NCBI RefSeq assembly: GCF_035987325.1
Contig: NZ_CP108488.1
Span: 6,200,001-6,264,000, forward strand
DNA length: 64,000 nucleotides
Direction: 5' to 3'
From: Streptomyces sp. NBC_01244
GTDB taxonomy: Bacteria > Actinomycetota > Actinomycetes > Streptomycetales > Streptomycetaceae
Shown one piece after another: positions 62,690 to 64,000 of this stretch. Below the pieces are notes generated by a model that was not told the DNA's origin, did not search any database, and worked only from the letters and a program-made list of their open reading frames with translations. A program made the translations under genes and the position numbers. Each line of letters starts with the position of its first letter. The stretch's first letter is position 1.

Positions 62690-63403
62690 TCACAGGGCCA
62701 GCAGCCAGCGGCCGCCGCCGATCAGCGAGCACAGCGCCACCACGTGGAAGAGCAGGAGCCACACCACCGGGTGCACGTGGGTGAGCCGTCCGAGCTGGTC
62801 CGCGTCGGAGTCGGGCGCCCCGCCGCCCCGGCGCTTCGCCCCCAGCTCGAAGACCGGCCGGACGCCGCCGAGGAGCAGGAACCACACCACGGCGTACGCG
62901 AAGACCGCCTGCACGTCCGCCGGGGCCAGCCAGGAGACCAGTACGAAGGTGGCGCCCGTGACCACCACCGTCAGCAGCCCGTACGCGTTGCGGATCATCA
63001 CCAGCACGGCCAGCAGGAGGGCGGTCGCCGCCCACAGCAGCAGGGTGATCCGGTGCGCCGAGAGCAGGGCCGCCCCGCCGAGGCCGAGCAGGGAGGGCGC
63101 CGTGTACCCGGCGGCGGCGGTGAGGACCATGCCGAGGCCGGTGGGCTTGCCGCGGCTGACGGTGACCCCGCTGGTGTCCGAGTGCAGCCGGATCCCGTCC
63201 AGGCTGCGGCCCGTCAGCAGCGCCAGCAGCCCGTGACCGCCCTCGTGCGCGATGGTGATCGCGTTGCGCGACAGCTTCCACAGCGGCCGGGGGCCCACCG
63301 CGACGAGCGCCACCAGCCCCGTCGTGATCACCAGCCACTGGTCGGGCGCCGCCTGTATGCCGGTGAGCCGGTCCCACAGGCCGGCCGCGGTGCTGGTGTT
63401 CAT
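62690..63403 (-). CDS. M50-like membrane metallopeptidase
   Basis: 237 residues with about five membrane segments and the motif AITIAHEGGHGLLALLTGR (HExxH). The family cuts proteins within the membrane. A second metal ligand is not obvious. ATG at 63403 follows AGGAG. It is divergent from the SRAP gene. Confidence 0.8.
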   Translation of the reverse strand: MNTSTAAGLWDRLTGIQAAPDQWLVITTGLVALVAVGPRPLWKLSRNAITIAHEGGHGLLALLTGRSLDGIRLHSDTSGVTVSRGKPTGLGMVLTAAAGYTAPSLLGLGGAALLSAHRITLLLWAATALLLAVLVMIRNAYGLLTVVVTGATFVLVSWLAPADVQAVFAYAVVWFLLLGGVRPVFELGAKRRGGGAPDSDADQLGRLTHVHPVVWLLLFHVVALCSLIGGGRWLLAL

Positions 63404-63456
63404 GAGGTGGCGGACTCCTTGTGGTGGCGATCGGGTGACATGGCAGTGTGGCAGCC

Positions 63457-64000
63457 ATGTGCGGAAGGTATGCGGCGAGTCGTGGGCCGGAGGAGCTGGC
63501 CGAGGTCTTCGGGGTGGAACGGTGGGAGCCCGAGGAGGTGCTCGCACCCGACTGGAACGTGGCTCCGACGAAAGAGGTCCACGTCGTCCTCGACCGTCCA
63601 CTGAAAGACGCTCCGAGCCCGCGTCCGGTTCGCCAGCTGCGGGTCCTGAAATGGGGGCTCGTCCCGTCCTGGGCGCAGAATCCCGACGGTGCCGCCCGGA
63701 TGATCAACGCCCGGTCCGAGACCATCGCCGAGAAGCCGTCCTTCCGCCGCCCCTTCGCGCAGCGCCGCTGCATCATCCCGGCGGACGGCTACTACGAGTG
63801 GGTCACCGCCCACGACGAGCGGCAGCTCGAGGTCGAGGGGAAGAAGAAGCGGACGCGCAAGCAGCCCTACTTCGTCCTCCCCTCCGACGGCTCCGTCTTC
63901 GCCATGGCCGGGATATACGAGTTCTGGCGCGACCGGACCCTGCCCGACACGCACCCGCTCGCCTGGTGGGCCACCTGCTCCGTGATCACCGCCGAGGCCG
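63457..64000 (+). CDS. yedK: SRAP-domain protein (HMCES/YedK), partial
   Basis: At least 181 residues, cut by the window edge. Cys2 (MCGRYAAS), Asn in PDWNVAPT, MINARSET, and AQRRCIIPADGYYEW with the catalytic Glu. SRAP proteins form a thiazolidine bond between Cys2 and abasic sites in single-stranded DNA and protect them. The frame is open to the last base. The stop lies outside. Confidence 0.93.
   Translation, partial: MCGRYAASRGPEELAEVFGVERWEPEEVLAPDWNVAPTKEVHVVLDRPLKDAPSPRPVRQLRVLKWGLVPSWAQNPDGAARMINARSETIAEKPSFRRPFAQRRCIIPADGYYEWVTAHDERQLEVEGKKKRTRKQPYFVLPSDGSVFAMAGIYEFWRDRTLPDTHPLAWWATCSVITAEA

Overview
This window is chromosomal DNA of a high-GC actinomycete, almost certainly a Streptomyces. 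The evidence is the strong G/C bias at third codon positions, frequent GTG and TTG starts, initiator tRNAs with a C1.U72 mismatch, a WhiB-like regulator with an attenuated leader, a mycoredoxin gene with a sigma-R-type promoter, an AdnAB recombination nuclease, a HisN-type histidinol phosphatase and HisN/RsgA/AroA/SRAP linkage. From memory, the part from about 17.6 kb to the right end follows the conserved S. coelicolor SCO518x-SCO521x core region. That is recall and was not searched.

Left part (1-17 kb). A 13-copy array of a 23-bp repeat lies beside a minus-strand block that reads narG-narH-narJ-narI, then a radical SAM/SPASM enzyme, then a HemY/CgoX-type porphyrinogen oxidase, then a response regulator and its histidine kinase. 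A YwiC-like membrane protein diverges from narG, and ywiC is also beside nar genes in Bacillus subtilis. The layout suggests a low-oxygen nitrate-respiration island that carries its own haem-maturation enzymes and possibly its own two-component control. A GNAT acetyltransferase, a pseudokinase fused to a flippase-like membrane domain, and an alkyltransferase-like DNA repair protein follow.

Middle (17-36 kb). This is a repair, stress and antibiotic-response core: AdnA/AdnB helicase-nucleases with unusual repeat-rich insertions, an M20 dipeptidase, NudC, an aldo/keto reductase, mycoredoxin-1 behind a GGAAT-N18-GTT promoter, UvrD2, and wblC. wblC sits behind a leader of about 650 nt with a leader ORF and an intrinsic attenuator. 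A small zinc-ribbon protein and an ABC1/UbiB-like kinase follow.

36-50 kb. An unrecognised 1040-residue STAND-type ATPase with C-terminal TPRs may be an accessory insertion. It is followed by an orphan E1/ThiF-like protein, an M48-type peptidase, a TerD-AIM24 plus two AIM24 gene cluster, a Nudix/zincin pair, an SDR, moaE (molybdenum-cofactor synthesis, needed by NarG), a Lon-like PDZ protease and a PPA1309-like protein.

50-64 kb. A UPF0182 membrane protein is followed by two identical initiator tRNA genes flanking a Sel1-repeat protein. Then come a Fur-family regulator divergent from a catalase, a CBS protein, HisN, a TetR/SMR-exporter pair, RsgA, AroA, an M50-like membrane peptidase and a SRAP (HMCES/YedK) gene cut by the window edge. 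No insertion sequence, prophage or CRISPR array was seen.
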